Source of the DNA: Deltaproteobacteria bacterium
GTDB taxonomy: Bacteria; Myxococcota_A; Polyangia; Polyangiales; Polyangiaceae
NCBI GenBank assembly: GCA_016218915.1
Contig: JACRCQ010000045.1
Span: 1 to 64,000, forward strand
Direction: 5' to 3'
Length of the DNA: 64,000 bases
In this document: positions 45,501 through 56,507 of the stretch, piece after piece
Layout of the letters: the number at the start of each line of letters is the position of its first letter
Numbering within the stretch: the first letter of the stretch is position 1
Translations under genes and position numbers: made by a program
The notes under the pieces: model-generated
Told to the model about the DNA's origin: nothing
Seen by the model: only the letters and a program-made list of their open reading frames with translations
The model's database searches: none

Positions 45501-47381
45501 TCACTGGCAGTGATTGCTGCCGTTGCAGGTTCCTTGCAGGCAGTCGGTGTTGTCGTTGCACGGCGAGCCGATCGAGCCGTCCTGGCACGTGCTCACGCAG
45601 ATGTTGCTCTTGCAGTCCGTCTTGGCCTCGCAAGGGTCTCCCAGGTTCCCGTCCGAGCATGTCGAGCCACCGACGCAGATCTTGCTCGTGCAATCCGCCG
45701 CGGTCTCGCAATGGCTCCCCGCCGAGCCGTCGGAGCACACGTAGCCCGTGGGCGATCCTGAGCCGCTCACGCAGATCTTGCTGATGCAGTCGCCGTCGAG
45801 CTCGCACAGCGCACCCTTCTCGCCCGTCGTGCAAAGCCCTGCGCTGTTGCCACCTGTGGCGCAGCGCCCGGAGGCGCAGTCCGAGCCGACCACGCACCAC
45901 GAGCCAGGCAGTCCGTCCGTGCAACGCCCCTGGCCCAATCCGCTGCTGTAGGCGCACTTGCCGGCAGCGCAATCGCTGGTCTCCCCGCACGGCTCACCGA
46001 GCTCGCCCGTGGTGCAAGTGCCTTCCCCGCCCGAAGGCGCTGTACATCGCCCCGTGTCGCATTGCGCATCGGTATGACACGGATCTCCAGTCCCACCTGC
46101 GGTGCAGTACCCGTCAACGCCCCAGGTGGGAACGCACCGATTCGAAATGCAGTCCGCGTCGGTCCCGCATGGCCCGCCCAGCGCACCGTCCGAGCACTTC
46201 CCCCAGGACCCCGCTGCATTCGTGCAGATGCCGCTCTTGCACTGCGCGTCCGCTACACACGTGTCGCCCAGATTGCCGTCCGTGCACACGCCGTCCCCAC
46301 CCGCCATCGGCGCGCACTGGTGGTTCTGGCAATCCGCATCGTCGCGGCATGGCGACCCCGGCTTCCCATCCGTGCACCTCTTGTGCACTCCCTCGGAATC
46401 CGCCTTCTGGACGCAGAAGCCTGAAGCGCAATCCTGATCCTCGCCACAGGGATTCCCAAGGGCCCCATCGCTGCAGAGCTTGTCGAACGTGTCCTGTACG
46501 CACTTGCCCGCTTTGCAGTCCGCATCCGCTCCGCACGCGTCGCCGATCGCCCCTGCGCTGCACTTGCCCGAAGCGCCGCCGCTCGCTCCTGCGCACAGCA
46601 GCGGCGTGCTGCAGTCGGAGCTCGAGTAGCACAGGTCTCCCTTGGCGCCGACAGAGCAAGTCCCGGACGACGAAGCGCTCGCCGCCACGCAGTGCAACCC
46701 GGTGGCGCAGTCCGAAGCGGCGTAGCAGGTCGCCCCCTTGGCGCCGTCCGAGCAGGTGCCCACGAACGAGCTGGGAGGAAGAACGCACTGCGTTCCCTTG
46801 CAGTCACCCGGCTCGTTGCACGGAGAGCCGCTTGCACCATTGGAGCAGGTGCGGGAGCCGTCCGAAGAAGACGCAACACATGCGCCAGCCAGGCAGTCGG
46901 TGTCGTCCAGACACCAGCTTCCGTTGACCCCGGTCGTGCATTCGCCGCTCGTTGCCCCTTTCTTCGTGGCGCACCGCCCTGCACCGCAGTCCGCATCCTT
47001 GGTGCACGGCGTGTAGTCAGAAGCGCACTCCATGACGTCGGAGAGATCCCGATCACAGGCAACGGTGCAGTCCACGGACACGAGGCACCCGGACTTCGGA
47101 TGGCAGACCGTGAGCGACATGGGCCACGGATCGCAATCGCACTTGACCACGCTGCAGGCCGTCGTGCATCCGCCCCCGGCATACTTGGGGGCTAGCTTGT
47201 CGCACCCGCGATCCGGCGGCTCTGGTATGGGTGGCCGGGATCCGTCCACGACCTGCCCGTCCGTCCCGGCTCCACCCTCGAGCCCCCCGTCGTTGCCCGG
47301 GTTGGCTCCGGAGCTGCTGTCATCGCCGCAACCGTTCAAGAGGATCGCGCACGCGAAAGTCATCAGGCAGCGTTGGACCAT
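45501..47381 (-). CDS. Secreted Cys-rich tandem-repeat lipoprotein (Myxococcales-type Cys repeat)
   Basis: Lipobox CAILLNGCGDD and more than 12 repeats of CxDGxxGxPCxxxxDCxxGxC. Confidence 0.85.
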   Translation of the reverse strand: MVQRCLMTFACAILLNGCGDDSSSGANPGNDGGLEGGAGTDGQVVDGSRPPIPEPPDRGCDKLAPKYAGGGCTTACSVVKCDCDPWPMSLTVCHPKSGCLVSVDCTVACDRDLSDVMECASDYTPCTKDADCGAGRCATKKGATSGECTTGVNGSWCLDDTDCLAGACVASSSDGSRTCSNGASGSPCNEPGDCKGTQCVLPPSSFVGTCSDGAKGATCYAASDCATGLHCVAASASSSGTCSVGAKGDLCYSSSDCSTPLLCAGASGGASGKCSAGAIGDACGADADCKAGKCVQDTFDKLCSDGALGNPCGEDQDCASGFCVQKADSEGVHKRCTDGKPGSPCRDDADCQNHQCAPMAGGDGVCTDGNLGDTCVADAQCKSGICTNAAGSWGKCSDGALGGPCGTDADCISNRCVPTWGVDGYCTAGGTGDPCHTDAQCDTGRCTAPSGGEGTCTTGELGEPCGETSDCAAGKCAYSSGLGQGRCTDGLPGSWCVVGSDCASGRCATGGNSAGLCTTGEKGALCELDGDCISKICVSGSGSPTGYVCSDGSAGSHCETAADCTSKICVGGSTCSDGNLGDPCEAKTDCKSNICVSTCQDGSIGSPCNDNTDCLQGTCNGSNHCQ

Positions 47382-47547
47382 CCCTGGGGCTCCTTGGTAG
47401 AAGAAGAGGGCATCGACAATCGATCACCGTATCCCAAGGTTGAGCGGGACGAAAGGGCGAGGCGGGCCGGCGGGTCCGCGGCTCACGCCGCCCGGCGCGG
47501 ACTTCGGGCTTCGCACCGGCCTGCAAGCACATGCCTCCATTCCAATG

Positions 47548-48675
47548 ATGACTCGATGGGTGCACTTCGATCGGCTGGCTGCGCTGGTCCTGCTGGGGCT
47601 TGTCGGCAACGCGTGTGCGTATGTGCGGATGGTCATCCACAATGCCCCGAGCCTGGCCGCGCCCACGTACTTCGACAGCCGTGAGGTTCTCCCCTCCGCC
47701 ACCCCGATGCCGCTGCAAAGAGCCGAGCGCGAAGCGACGTTCGAATTGGGCAGCAGCTTGCGCAAGAAGTACGGCTCGTTCGACGCCTGGCTCGAGGCGA
47801 ACCACACGCGCGCATTCGTGGTGGTGCACAACGACGTCATCATCTACGAGCGCTACTTCGGCGAGGTGTCGTCCACCACGCTCCTGCCTTCGTTCTCGAT
47901 GAGCAAGACCTACGCAGCGGTGCTGATCGGATGCGCGTTGCGCGATGGCCTGATCGCGTCGGTCGATCAGCCGGTGACAGACTACATCCCCGAGCCTGCT
48001 GCCAAGCCGCGATACGATCAGGTGACGCTCGATCAGCTGCTGCGGATGACCTCGGGAATCGACTTTGACGAAGAAACGTCGGCGGGCGGCGTCTTCTACT
48101 ACTGCACCGACCTTCGCAATCGAATGTACGCCTACGACGTGAAGTGGATTCCCGGCCAGCACTACCTGTACGGCAGCGTCAACGTCCAGCTCCTGTGGGA
48201 TGTGCTGCACCGCAGGCTGTCCGGCTCCACCGTGGCCGCGTACTTCGAAAAGAGCATCTGGGACCCGATCGGTGCAGAGCACGCCGCGAGCTGGTCGCTC
48301 GACAGCAAATCCAGCGGCGTCGAGAAGCTGTCTGCTGGATTCAACGCCACCGCACGCGACCACGCGCGCCTCGGGCTTCTCTTCCTCCACCAAGGCACGC
48401 TCCAGGGTCGAGCTGTCGTGCCCAAGCAGTGGATCGAAGAGTCGCTCGTGGCTGACCCGATCGCAGGCGTCGTACGCACGGCAGACGGGGTGGTCCGTCG
48501 GACCCGACGCCAATGGTTCCTGACCCTGGACGGGCGCAGCTACTTCGCAAAGGGGTATCACGGACAGTACATCTTCGTGGCTCCGGACAAGAACGTGGTC
48601 TTCGTCAGGTTCGGCGACGGCTACGGCTCCGTCGACTGGACTTCGCTGTTCGACCGTCTGGCTCGCAGCCTGTAG
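47548..48675 (+). CDS. Serine hydrolase, beta-lactamase class C-like
   Basis: SFSMSKTYAAVLIG (SxxK), LDQLLRMTSGIDF, WDPIGAEH..W..D. Confidence 0.85.
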   Translation: MTRWVHFDRLAALVLLGLVGNACAYVRMVIHNAPSLAAPTYFDSREVLPSATPMPLQRAEREATFELGSSLRKKYGSFDAWLEANHTRAFVVVHNDVIIYERYFGEVSSTTLLPSFSMSKTYAAVLIGCALRDGLIASVDQPVTDYIPEPAAKPRYDQVTLDQLLRMTSGIDFDEETSAGGVFYYCTDLRNRMYAYDVKWIPGQHYLYGSVNVQLLWDVLHRRLSGSTVAAYFEKSIWDPIGAEHAASWSLDSKSSGVEKLSAGFNATARDHARLGLLFLHQGTLQGRAVVPKQWIEESLVADPIAGVVRTADGVVRRTRRQWFLTLDGRSYFAKGYHGQYIFVAPDKNVVFVRFGDGYGSVDWTSLFDRLARSL

Positions 48676-48748
48676 GGCATCGTCCCTGCTTCGGCAGATC
48701 CGCTCCGCGTGACGGGAACTCCCGCCGCCCTTCGCTGTCGGTCCCACC

Positions 48749-50449
48749 ATGCGCTGCGGACGCATACAGTCGGTCATCATCGTGCTGTGCGCCGCAGGGT
48801 TCGTCGGGGCCCTCGGCGTTGCTCTGTACAACCAGATCCTGCTGATCGACGAGTTCCACGCGTTGTGGCGATTGCACGATCACGCCATGCCCGGTCCCCT
48901 GCAGTCGGCGTCGCGGCTCCCTGCCCAGCGAAGCCAGGTCATGACGATGAGCGCGGATCTCAGGGTGCTGCTCGCAGCGTTCGCAGGCCTGCTGCCGCTG
49001 GTGATCGGGCTGGCCATGTCCCTTCAACGACGCCAGCGCCTTCGCGACCTGGTCACGAGCGCGGGATGCGGTGATTGGTCCAAGGTCATGACCGCGCGCG
49101 CCGAGAGCTGGTGGCCCGAAGCGCTCGTCTCTCTGTCCGTCCTGCCAGCCCCCATCGCCGCATGGATCGTGGTCCACTCCGCGCGTGCCCGGAGTCTGGA
49201 GCTGATTCGTTCCGTCACGGGCGAGCCAGGAGACCGCGAAGTGGCGGACCTCCTCGCCGGCCTCGTGTCCACGCAGTCCAATGCGATCGTCAGCGCAACC
49301 ACGGCAACGACTGTGATCTGCTTCGTGGCCCTGGCCTCTTTGGCCCTCGCGCTATCGTGGAGAACGCGTCTGGGCGCCATCCTGCAGGCCGCACGCGCAG
49401 CCATGTGCGAGCAGCAGGTGGGCCAGCAGCCCTATCGCTCCTGGCAGGACAACAAGGAGGCGATCGCCTGGCTTCGGCATCCCGGCCCAGCGCCCAGCCG
49501 CGTAGCCGCGCTCGTCGTGGCTGGGTGGACCGCGGTCCTTCTGCCAGCCGCGGCGGGAGTCATCGTCTTCGTCATGGGTCCTGCCAGCTGCCGCGATCCG
49601 AAGGCATACTACGTCTGTGAGGCGGAGCGCAGGCTCGTGGGCACCCATGATCTGCTCGCCTGGTTTCTCGCCAGCGGTGCAGGCTTGATCGCTCTCACGG
49701 TCCTGGTCGTGATCGTCATCTCTCTGTCTCGAAACGAGTTGGGGCGCCCCTGGATTGCTCCGGACATCCGTAGACTGATCGCTCCGGACAGCCAGAACGC
49801 ACTGCCACCGAGCCCAACAAGCGCAGTCTTGATACCCTCCGCGCTCGTCGTCGCTGCGCTCGCGACAACGGGCCTGTCGATTCCGGCCTGCGCGCAAAAC
49901 CTGAAACACTCAGAAGTGTACGCGCCGCGGCCCGGGCCGATGGACTCCGCTGGATTCGTCCTCGACAGCTCCCTGGTCTCCGGCAACGAAGGGGAGATTC
50001 TCACGTCCAACCCCGACGCGCGTCTGCTGCTGTCAGCTCAGGGCGTACGCTGGAAGGGAAACAATCTTACGTTAGAGTTGGCCGCGGAGCGCGTGCCCCG
50101 GGAGCTGTACGGCTCGCGCCTGTGGCTCCGATGCAGAGCCGATGTGCCGTTGGGTGAGGTGCACCGCTTGCTGAAGGAACTGCGCAAGAACGAGCTGCGC
50201 GCACGTGTCCATCTCACCGTCGTGCGCATGAATACCGTCTGGGAGCCGGCACTCGGCGATGTCGCCGTGCCCTGGATCCTCTGGCGAAGGTTCGACCTCG
50301 GCTTCCGGAATCCAGCCCACTCTTCGGCAGAGGGGCAGTGCGGAGGCGCAGATTCCCGTTGCGATGGTTACGAGGGTGAGCTCGACGCCATGGTCGAGCG
50401 ACTGAGGGTAGACGACCACCGCGACAGCAATCTGGGGTCCCTCCTCTGA
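48749..50449 (+). CDS. Hypothetical membrane protein
   Basis: Several hydrophobic segments and a soluble C-terminal domain. Confidence 0.6.
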   Translation: MRCGRIQSVIIVLCAAGFVGALGVALYNQILLIDEFHALWRLHDHAMPGPLQSASRLPAQRSQVMTMSADLRVLLAAFAGLLPLVIGLAMSLQRRQRLRDLVTSAGCGDWSKVMTARAESWWPEALVSLSVLPAPIAAWIVVHSARARSLELIRSVTGEPGDREVADLLAGLVSTQSNAIVSATTATTVICFVALASLALALSWRTRLGAILQAARAAMCEQQVGQQPYRSWQDNKEAIAWLRHPGPAPSRVAALVVAGWTAVLLPAAAGVIVFVMGPASCRDPKAYYVCEAERRLVGTHDLLAWFLASGAGLIALTVLVVIVISLSRNELGRPWIAPDIRRLIAPDSQNALPPSPTSAVLIPSALVVAALATTGLSIPACAQNLKHSEVYAPRPGPMDSAGFVLDSSLVSGNEGEILTSNPDARLLLSAQGVRWKGNNLTLELAAERVPRELYGSRLWLRCRADVPLGEVHRLLKELRKNELRARVHLTVVRMNTVWEPALGDVAVPWILWRRFDLGFRNPAHSSAEGQCGGADSRCDGYEGELDAMVERLRVDDHRDSNLGSLL

Positions 50450-50493
50450 TGGAAGAGCTGCTGTCAGGTTCGACCGAAGACACGGTCGGCTGA

Positions 50494-51495
50494 TCAGTCG
50501 TGGTGGCCTCCACCCGTGCCAGGGATCGCCACGCAGCTCCCTGTGTCCCGGAACCGCGGCAAGGTCGGCATCAGCACGTTGTACACGTAGTCCTGCAACG
50601 TCGTGATTCCGCGCGGACCGCCGTCCCCTGCGTCCATGTCACCCGCGTCCATGTCACCCGAGTCCATGTCGCCTGCGTCCGCTTTCCCCGCTTCGACGTG
50701 CGCGTCGCCGCCATCTCCCGCATCCGCATCAAGGCCGTAGGGCCCGAGCCCGCGAATCTTGCTCAGCTCGACCTTGCCAAGCTCCTCCAGCGTGATCTGG
50801 CCGTCGTTGTTCGCATCCGCCGCTGCAAATGGATCAAAGCGAAGCGCAGCCGTCGCTTCCTGAATGTCGTCGCGGAACAGCCGCTCCGCTGCCACCCCGA
50901 TGTCGAACGTCTGGTTCTCGCTCCCCACAAGATTCACCCCTGCAGCGATCTGCCCATCGATCTTCACCCCGCAGCTCTCATATCGATACGGTTGGCGGAA
51001 GAGCCACCGGAGCGTCTTGGTCACCCCCTCGCGCGACGCTGTGGCTTCGATCCAGATGGTGACGCCCGCGTCGGTCGCATAGAGATCCGTTCCCGGCGTG
51101 CGCATCACCGCCCGATCCGCCTCGGTCATCCCTGCGCCGAGCACCGCATCCGTGGCAGGCACGTTCACGCGGAACCTCACGTCGCAGACGCCGATTCCGT
51201 ACTGCTCGCTGATCTTCTGCCCGCTCCCCTTGGTGACGTCGAGAATCCGATCGTAGCGCGCCTCTGAGTAGCTGTTGCATCCATCGCCCAACGACACGCG
51301 GCCAATGCCGAGCGTCACGCGCTGGAACGTCAAGAGCCACCCGTCCACGGTCGTGACCCCCTGCTCCACTGCCGGGCTCGGCGATGCCGTCATCAGCAGC
51401 TTGCCAGGGGGTGGGCGGTCGTCTGCCGGAAGGCACCCGGCGGTCGCCGCGGCGACTGCGAGCAGTGCGATGAAAGAGGGGCGAGCCGCACGCAT
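50494..51495 (-). CDS. Lipoprotein with EF-hand-like motif and Asp-rich repeat
   Basis: Lipobox ATAGCLPA; DANNDGQITLEE EF-hand-like loop; ADAGDMDSGDMDAGDMDAGDGG. Confidence 0.7.
   Translation of the reverse strand: MRAARPSFIALLAVAAATAGCLPADDRPPPGKLLMTASPSPAVEQGVTTVDGWLLTFQRVTLGIGRVSLGDGCNSYSEARYDRILDVTKGSGQKISEQYGIGVCDVRFRVNVPATDAVLGAGMTEADRAVMRTPGTDLYATDAGVTIWIEATASREGVTKTLRWLFRQPYRYESCGVKIDGQIAAGVNLVGSENQTFDIGVAAERLFRDDIQEATAALRFDPFAAADANNDGQITLEELGKVELSKIRGLGPYGLDADAGDGGDAHVEAGKADAGDMDSGDMDAGDMDAGDGGPRGITTLQDYVYNVLMPTLPRFRDTGSCVAIPGTGGGHHD
50626..50685. repeat. 15-bp tandem repeat encoding (D/S)(A)GDM repeats
   Basis: Successive copies of (c)cgcgtccatgtcac with minor variation. Confidence 0.7.
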
Positions 51496-51497
51496 GA

Positions 51498-53852
51498 TCA
51501 GAATCCTGCCTCGAGCCCGATGCTGGGAATGGTGACCGGTCCGATCGACCGGCCCAACAACGTCTCCTTGTGAAGTGTAGTGTTCAAGACCTCGAAGACA
51601 AAAGCCCACCACGCAGTTTTGGAGAGGATCCAGCGTTTTTCGAGCCGGATGTCCACGCGGTAGAAGGCCGGGTCGCGTGGAGGATGAGGATCGATCGGCT
51701 GGGGGATCAGGCTGTTGCCCGCACGCTGCGACGGCGCCCCGGTGTAGAACGTGAAGCGGGTCCCAGCGCGCCAGTTGCGCCCCAGGTTGTACGACAACGC
51801 TGCATTCGCAACGTGCGTCCGATCAAAAAGGCTCGGAAAGTGCTCCGTGCCGACGCTCCTCGTGGATCGCGACAGGGTGTACGAGACGTAGCCGCCCAGG
51901 CGGCTGGTCAGCCGACGGCGGATGTACACCTCGAGTCCCTTGGCCGAACCCAGGCTTCGCTTCTCCCCGAGAAGGGCTTCACCACGATTTCCGCGCTGCG
52001 CAACCCCGAGCGTGTCGCTCATGTTCAGGAACACGTTGTCGAACACGGTCACCGTTGCCGTGATCGACTCCGGCAGCTCCACCTCCACCCCGGCGCTCGA
52101 CTGAAGGCTGCGCTGCAGACCTCCTTGCAGGCTTCCGATCGCAAGGCCTGGCACGGGGATGATGAACGACGGCGGCTGGTGCGCGATGCCCAGCGCATGG
52201 ATCATGTGGACACGGTTCGCGAGCTTGATCTTGGACGAGATCCGAGGGTCGATGCCGACCGCAGAAGCAGCGCCTGACTTGTAGAGGTCGACGCGCACGC
52301 CAGGCGTGACCTCCACGCCAGGCAGCTTGAAGACGACATCGCCCCAGGCGCCCGTTGCCACGTCGTCGCGCGCAGGGAAGAGCCCGTTGAACCGGATCGT
52401 GTCTGGATCCTCCGGATCCGCGAAGGGGCGGGTGTCAGCCCTGAACTGATCCACCGTGATGTCTGCACCCCCTCGCACGGTCGTGACGTCCGTGAAGGCG
52501 TGCGTGCCTTCGAGCCGAGCCTGCAGCATCCGGTCGCGCTGGTTGCGCGGCTGCCCGGGCACGCGCGTCTGATCAATCCCGAGGGTCACTGCTGCGCGCA
52601 TCGCGCTTCCAGGCGCGAACTGGTGATCCCACCGCGAGTCGAGCCGGTAGAACTCCGAGCCGAACAGCGTGTTGTAGATCCCGTTCTCCGTCTGGCCGAT
52701 CAGGTCGTACGCGCCGAACGAGAACAGCGTCACGCGGTCGCGGGGTGTCAGATCGTAGGTGACGCGCGCTTCGTAGTCCCTGTAGTCGAGCTTGGTGTTC
52801 TTCGCGATCAACGAAAGGATCGCTGCGGTGTAGGAGTATCGTCCGGCGAGCAACGCCGTGCCTTTGCCATTGGCAAACCCGCTCTCGACCAGCGCTCCGA
52901 GATCGAAGAGACGTATGTTGCCTTCACCATGCGGGTCCGTTCGCGGAGCTGCCGTCTCAGCAGCCACGATCCCTCCGGCAAAACGCCCGAACTGGGCAGG
53001 GTACCCACCAGGGTACAAGTCGACGCGGTCCACGAGGCCGGGATGGATGACCGATGGACCGAGTCCCACGTGGTACAGGTAGGGCACGCGAACGCCGTCG
53101 AGGTAGTAGCCGATGTTCCCGGGCGGTGCGCCTCGCACGTAGAAGTAGGGGATGCCGGACACGATCGGCGTCACGCCCGGCATCGCTTCGATCGCGCGAA
53201 AAGGATCCCCGAACGCACCTGGCAGCTGGCGCACCTCCGCACGTCCGAAAGACACAGCGCCGGGTGGAGCGCGGCGACCGTACACCGTGACGTCAATCGA
53301 CTTCGGGCCCGCAGCAGGCGGCGGCTTTTCTGCAGCAGGCGGCGTGGACGGCGCACCGGCATCCGATGGCGCTCCCGCATCCGCAGGGGGCGCAGGGACG
53401 CCGGCATCCGCTTCGGGCGCTGGAGGCTCTGGCTCTGGCGGCGCAGGTGGGGTGAACTTGATCAAGAACCGGATGCGCGCCGTGACCGGCTTGCCATCGC
53501 GCGTCGCCGGCTCGAACCGCCACGACAACGCAGCGGCTGCTGCCGTCGAGGTGAATGGCTCTTCGCCTTCCACCGGCTTCGAATCCTTCACCGCGCCGTC
53601 CTGCCCGATGGTCAGGAAGAGCACGACCGATGCTTCCCCTGTTGCACCGTTCGGATAGGTGACCTGGGCCGAGCCGATCAGCCGCGGCGGAACGATGCTG
53701 GGCGGCTGCGCTTGCGCAGGTGGCGGCTGCTGCGCGCGAAGCGCAGGCGCGCCCAGGAGCAACGCGGTGGACGAGATCGCAGCTGCGAGCTTGCGAAGCA
53801 CGCGGCGGTCGATGCTCGTGCCGTGCGGAGGCGTCGGTCCCGCCACGCTCAT
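51498..53852 (-). CDS. TonB-dependent receptor with N-terminal TonB C-terminal-like domain
   Basis: [25 protein letters not shown]...[16 protein letters not shown] (TonB-CTD-like), plug motifs [45 protein letters not shown]. Confidence 0.85.
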   Translation of the reverse strand: MSVAGPTPPHGTSIDRRVLRKLAAAISSTALLLGAPALRAQQPPPAQAQPPSIVPPRLIGSAQVTYPNGATGEASVVLFLTIGQDGAVKDSKPVEGEEPFTSTAAAAALSWRFEPATRDGKPVTARIRFLIKFTPPAPPEPEPPAPEADAGVPAPPADAGAPSDAGAPSTPPAAEKPPPAAGPKSIDVTVYGRRAPPGAVSFGRAEVRQLPGAFGDPFRAIEAMPGVTPIVSGIPYFYVRGAPPGNIGYYLDGVRVPYLYHVGLGPSVIHPGLVDRVDLYPGGYPAQFGRFAGGIVAAETAAPRTDPHGEGNIRLFDLGALVESGFANGKGTALLAGRYSYTAAILSLIAKNTKLDYRDYEARVTYDLTPRDRVTLFSFGAYDLIGQTENGIYNTLFGSEFYRLDSRWDHQFAPGSAMRAAVTLGIDQTRVPGQPRNQRDRMLQARLEGTHAFTDVTTVRGGADITVDQFRADTRPFADPEDPDTIRFNGLFPARDDVATGAWGDVVFKLPGVEVTPGVRVDLYKSGAASAVGIDPRISSKIKLANRVHMIHALGIAHQPPSFIIPVPGLAIGSLQGGLQRSLQSSAGVEVELPESITATVTVFDNVFLNMSDTLGVAQRGNRGEALLGEKRSLGSAKGLEVYIRRRLTSRLGGYVSYTLSRSTRSVGTEHFPSLFDRTHVANAALSYNLGRNWRAGTRFTFYTGAPSQRAGNSLIPQPIDPHPPRDPAFYRVDIRLEKRWILSKTAWWAFVFEVLNTTLHKETLLGRSIGPVTIPSIGLEAGF

Positions 53853-53977
53853 CAAGGACTCCGGAAGGACGTAAGCGGTCAATCTATGGCGCGGCTCGCA
53901 TCCGGCGCAAGGCATACTCGACGGCCAACGCAACACGCTCTTGCACCCCGCGCGTGTCCGGGTTCTGCTCACCTCTG

Positions 53978-55081
53978 ATGGCGAAGTCCAAGGTTCCCGG
54001 GCGCGGCTCGAGCGCAACCAGCAGGGTTCTTGATGAGCCGGTCGCCGCGGCTGAGCGCGTCGTCGAAGGTGCCAGGCGCAGCGAAGACGACAAGTTCGAT
54101 CGTCTCTTCCGACCGACCAGCCTCGACGACTACGTGGGGCAGGACAAGCACAAGGACAACCTGCGCGTGTTCGTGGAAGCCGCGAGGCGCAGGACCGAGC
54201 CGCTGGATCACATCCTTCTGTGCGGCCCGCCCGGGCTCGGCAAGACCACGCTCGCGTACATCCTCGCGCACGAGATGGGCGTGACCATGCACACCACCTC
54301 AGGACCTGCGATCGAGCACAAAGGCGCGCTCGCTGGCCTGCTGACCAACTTGCAGGATCGTGACGTGCTCTTCATCGACGAGATCCACCGCCTCACGGCA
54401 TCCGTCGAGGAGAGCTTGTACCCGGCGATCGAGAGCTACACGATCGACGTCATGATGGGGGAAGGCCCCCACGCCTCGACCATCCATCTTGCACTGCGGC
54501 CTTTCTCCCTCGTCGGCGCAACCACGCGCACCGGGCTGCTCACCGCACCCCTTCTGTCGCGCTTCGGCTACGTCATGCGCCTCGACTTCTACCCGGTCGA
54601 GGACCTGCTCAAGATCGTTCGGCGTAGCGCCAAGCTGCTCGGCGTGGAGATCCACGATGATGGCGCCCTGGAAATCGCGAAGCGATCCAGAGGCACACCG
54701 CGCGTGGCCAATCGACTGCTTCGTCGCGTGAGCGACTTTGCGCTGGTGCTCGGCAACGGACGAATCGATCGGCAGATCGCGGTCGAATCCTGCGAGCGGC
54801 TGGAGATCGATCCAGCCGGCCTCGACGAGATGGATCGTCGACTTCTCAAGGTGATCATCGACAGCTATCAGGGCGGTCCTGTGGGAGTGGACACCCTGGC
54901 GGCTGCGCTGGCCGAGCCGCGCGACACGATCGAGGACGTCTACGAGCCCTATCTGCTGCAGCAAGGGTTCATCGGGCGCACGCCGCGGGGACGGATCGCG
55001 ACACGCAAGGGCTACGAGCACCTCGGGCGTGCGTTGCCATCCCATGGGCCTGCCAGCGGCGGCCAGCCCGCGCTGTTCTGA
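53978..55081 (+). CDS. ruvB: Holliday junction branch migration DNA helicase RuvB
   Basis: [74 protein letters not shown]. Confidence 0.97.
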   Translation: MAKSKVPGRGSSATSRVLDEPVAAAERVVEGARRSEDDKFDRLFRPTSLDDYVGQDKHKDNLRVFVEAARRRTEPLDHILLCGPPGLGKTTLAYILAHEMGVTMHTTSGPAIEHKGALAGLLTNLQDRDVLFIDEIHRLTASVEESLYPAIESYTIDVMMGEGPHASTIHLALRPFSLVGATTRTGLLTAPLLSRFGYVMRLDFYPVEDLLKIVRRSAKLLGVEIHDDGALEIAKRSRGTPRVANRLLRRVSDFALVLGNGRIDRQIAVESCERLEIDPAGLDEMDRRLLKVIIDSYQGGPVGVDTLAAALAEPRDTIEDVYEPYLLQQGFIGRTPRGRIATRKGYEHLGRALPSHGPASGGQPALF

Positions 55082-55082
55082 G

Positions 55083-55568
55083 CTACTCGACCTTGACGCT
55101 GATCTCGAGCTTGGCCTTGTCCATCAAGCAGTTGGCGTCGGTACATACGCTCAAGCTGAACGTGCCCCCGACCATCACATCGCCTGTCTTGGTGGGGACG
55201 AACGGCACGGGCAGTACGGCCTTCTTCTCTTCGTAGGTGCCGTCGCCGCGCGGAACGACCTTCTTCGGGTAGGTCACGCCTTCCGCCGGGGGATCTGCGG
55301 TGACGAACTTGTACGGATACTGCTTGTTGATGTGGTAGTCGCGCTTGGTCGTGAGAACGACCCGAACGATCCCCTGCTGATCCTTCTTGTAGGGACCGAC
55401 CGGCTCCAGGACCACCTTGAAGTTCTCGTTGTCCACCACTGGAGCAGCCAGGGCGATCGCGCCCTTTCCGTCCCGCATCGGATCCGTTGCTGCTTCGCTC
55501 TTGGAACAAGATGCCATCAGCCCGACAAGGGCTACGAGTACGGCCGTGGCGCACTTCGTTGCGTTCAT
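55083..55568 (-). CDS. Lipoprotein, DsbD-N-terminal-like/hypothetical
   Basis: Lipobox VGLMASCSKSE; YPKKVVPRGDGTYEEKKAVLPVPFVPTKTGDVMVGGTFSLSVCTDANCLMDK. Confidence 0.6.
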   Translation of the reverse strand: MNATKCATAVLVALVGLMASCSKSEAATDPMRDGKGAIALAAPVVDNENFKVVLEPVGPYKKDQQGIVRVVLTTKRDYHINKQYPYKFVTADPPAEGVTYPKKVVPRGDGTYEEKKAVLPVPFVPTKTGDVMVGGTFSLSVCTDANCLMDKAKLEISVKVE

Positions 55569-55758
55569 GACCGAGGAATTACCACAAAGCTCCGACACGA
55601 GCCACAGGGGGGTGGGGCTGCACACGGCGCGGCCGCGTCCGTCGGACGCCTTCTCTTCAGTATTTGTGTACTCAACCCGCCTCAAAAAAAGTCGTCACAG
55701 TCGAACCAGGTCCCCCGATGAACGGGTGGAACGTCGCTACCACCCACCAGGAGGACCC

Positions 55759-56406
55759 ATGAAACGCCTCGCCACCATCGCCCGGATCGCTGCCGTTGCT
55801 TCTGTCACCTGCGCCTGCGTTCTCGCCTGCGCCTGGCCGACGCGAACCGAGGCCGACGATTTCGATGGTCGGCAAGCGGACATTGGTGCGGACACGACCA
55901 AGGTGGGGCACATCCAGGCCACCTCCAGGCTGGTGGAAGACGCCAAGGTCAAGGGCAAGTGGTACCTGGAGATCCAAGCAAAGAACCTGAGCACTGAAAC
56001 GCAGACGGCCGAGCTCGACGAGCAGATCCTCAAGGAGTCGATGGCCTCGATGATGGCGCGTTCTGGCCCGATTCCCACGGTGGCGTGGAAGGTACACGAG
56101 AAGATCCAGGTCCTGCCCAACGAGACCGCTGTGGTGCGTCATCCTCTTCCGGCCTGGCTCTCGCAACAGATTGCGGCAGCGAACGCTGCACCCAAGACGA
56201 ACAAGGCCGGCGAAGCGATCATCGTGGCCCGCGCGAGCTTCATGACCAACATCCAGCAGCGCGAAGTGCCCGAAGTCGTTCAAGGCAACCAGCAGGTCCA
56301 GGTTGCACAGGCCAAGACCGCTGCGCCCAGGGCAAACCAGGCAGCCCCGCAACAGCAGGCACGAATCTCCCCACAGTCTCGCGCACGCAACTACTCGATG
56401 CCGTGA
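55759..56406 (+). CDS. Secreted protein, hypothetical
   Basis: Signal peptide (IAAVASVTCACVLACAW); soluble domain. Confidence 0.6.
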   Translation: MKRLATIARIAAVASVTCACVLACAWPTRTEADDFDGRQADIGADTTKVGHIQATSRLVEDAKVKGKWYLEIQAKNLSTETQTAELDEQILKESMASMMARSGPIPTVAWKVHEKIQVLPNETAVVRHPLPAWLSQQIAAANAAPKTNKAGEAIIVARASFMTNIQQREVPEVVQGNQQVQVAQAKTAAPRANQAAPQQQARISPQSRARNYSMP

Positions 56407-56507
56407 CACTCCCTTCCGACAGGTTGCTCGCTTCACCACACGCGGTTTGTGTTTCTGATATCCTCTTGCGCTAACGACGGCGTGGTTCACGCAACGGGGA
56501 GATCATC

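Noticed and set aside
55680-55705. A7 run (ctcaaaaaaagtcg) as a possible terminator
   Set aside because: No convincing adjacent hairpin found by eye for either flanking gene.
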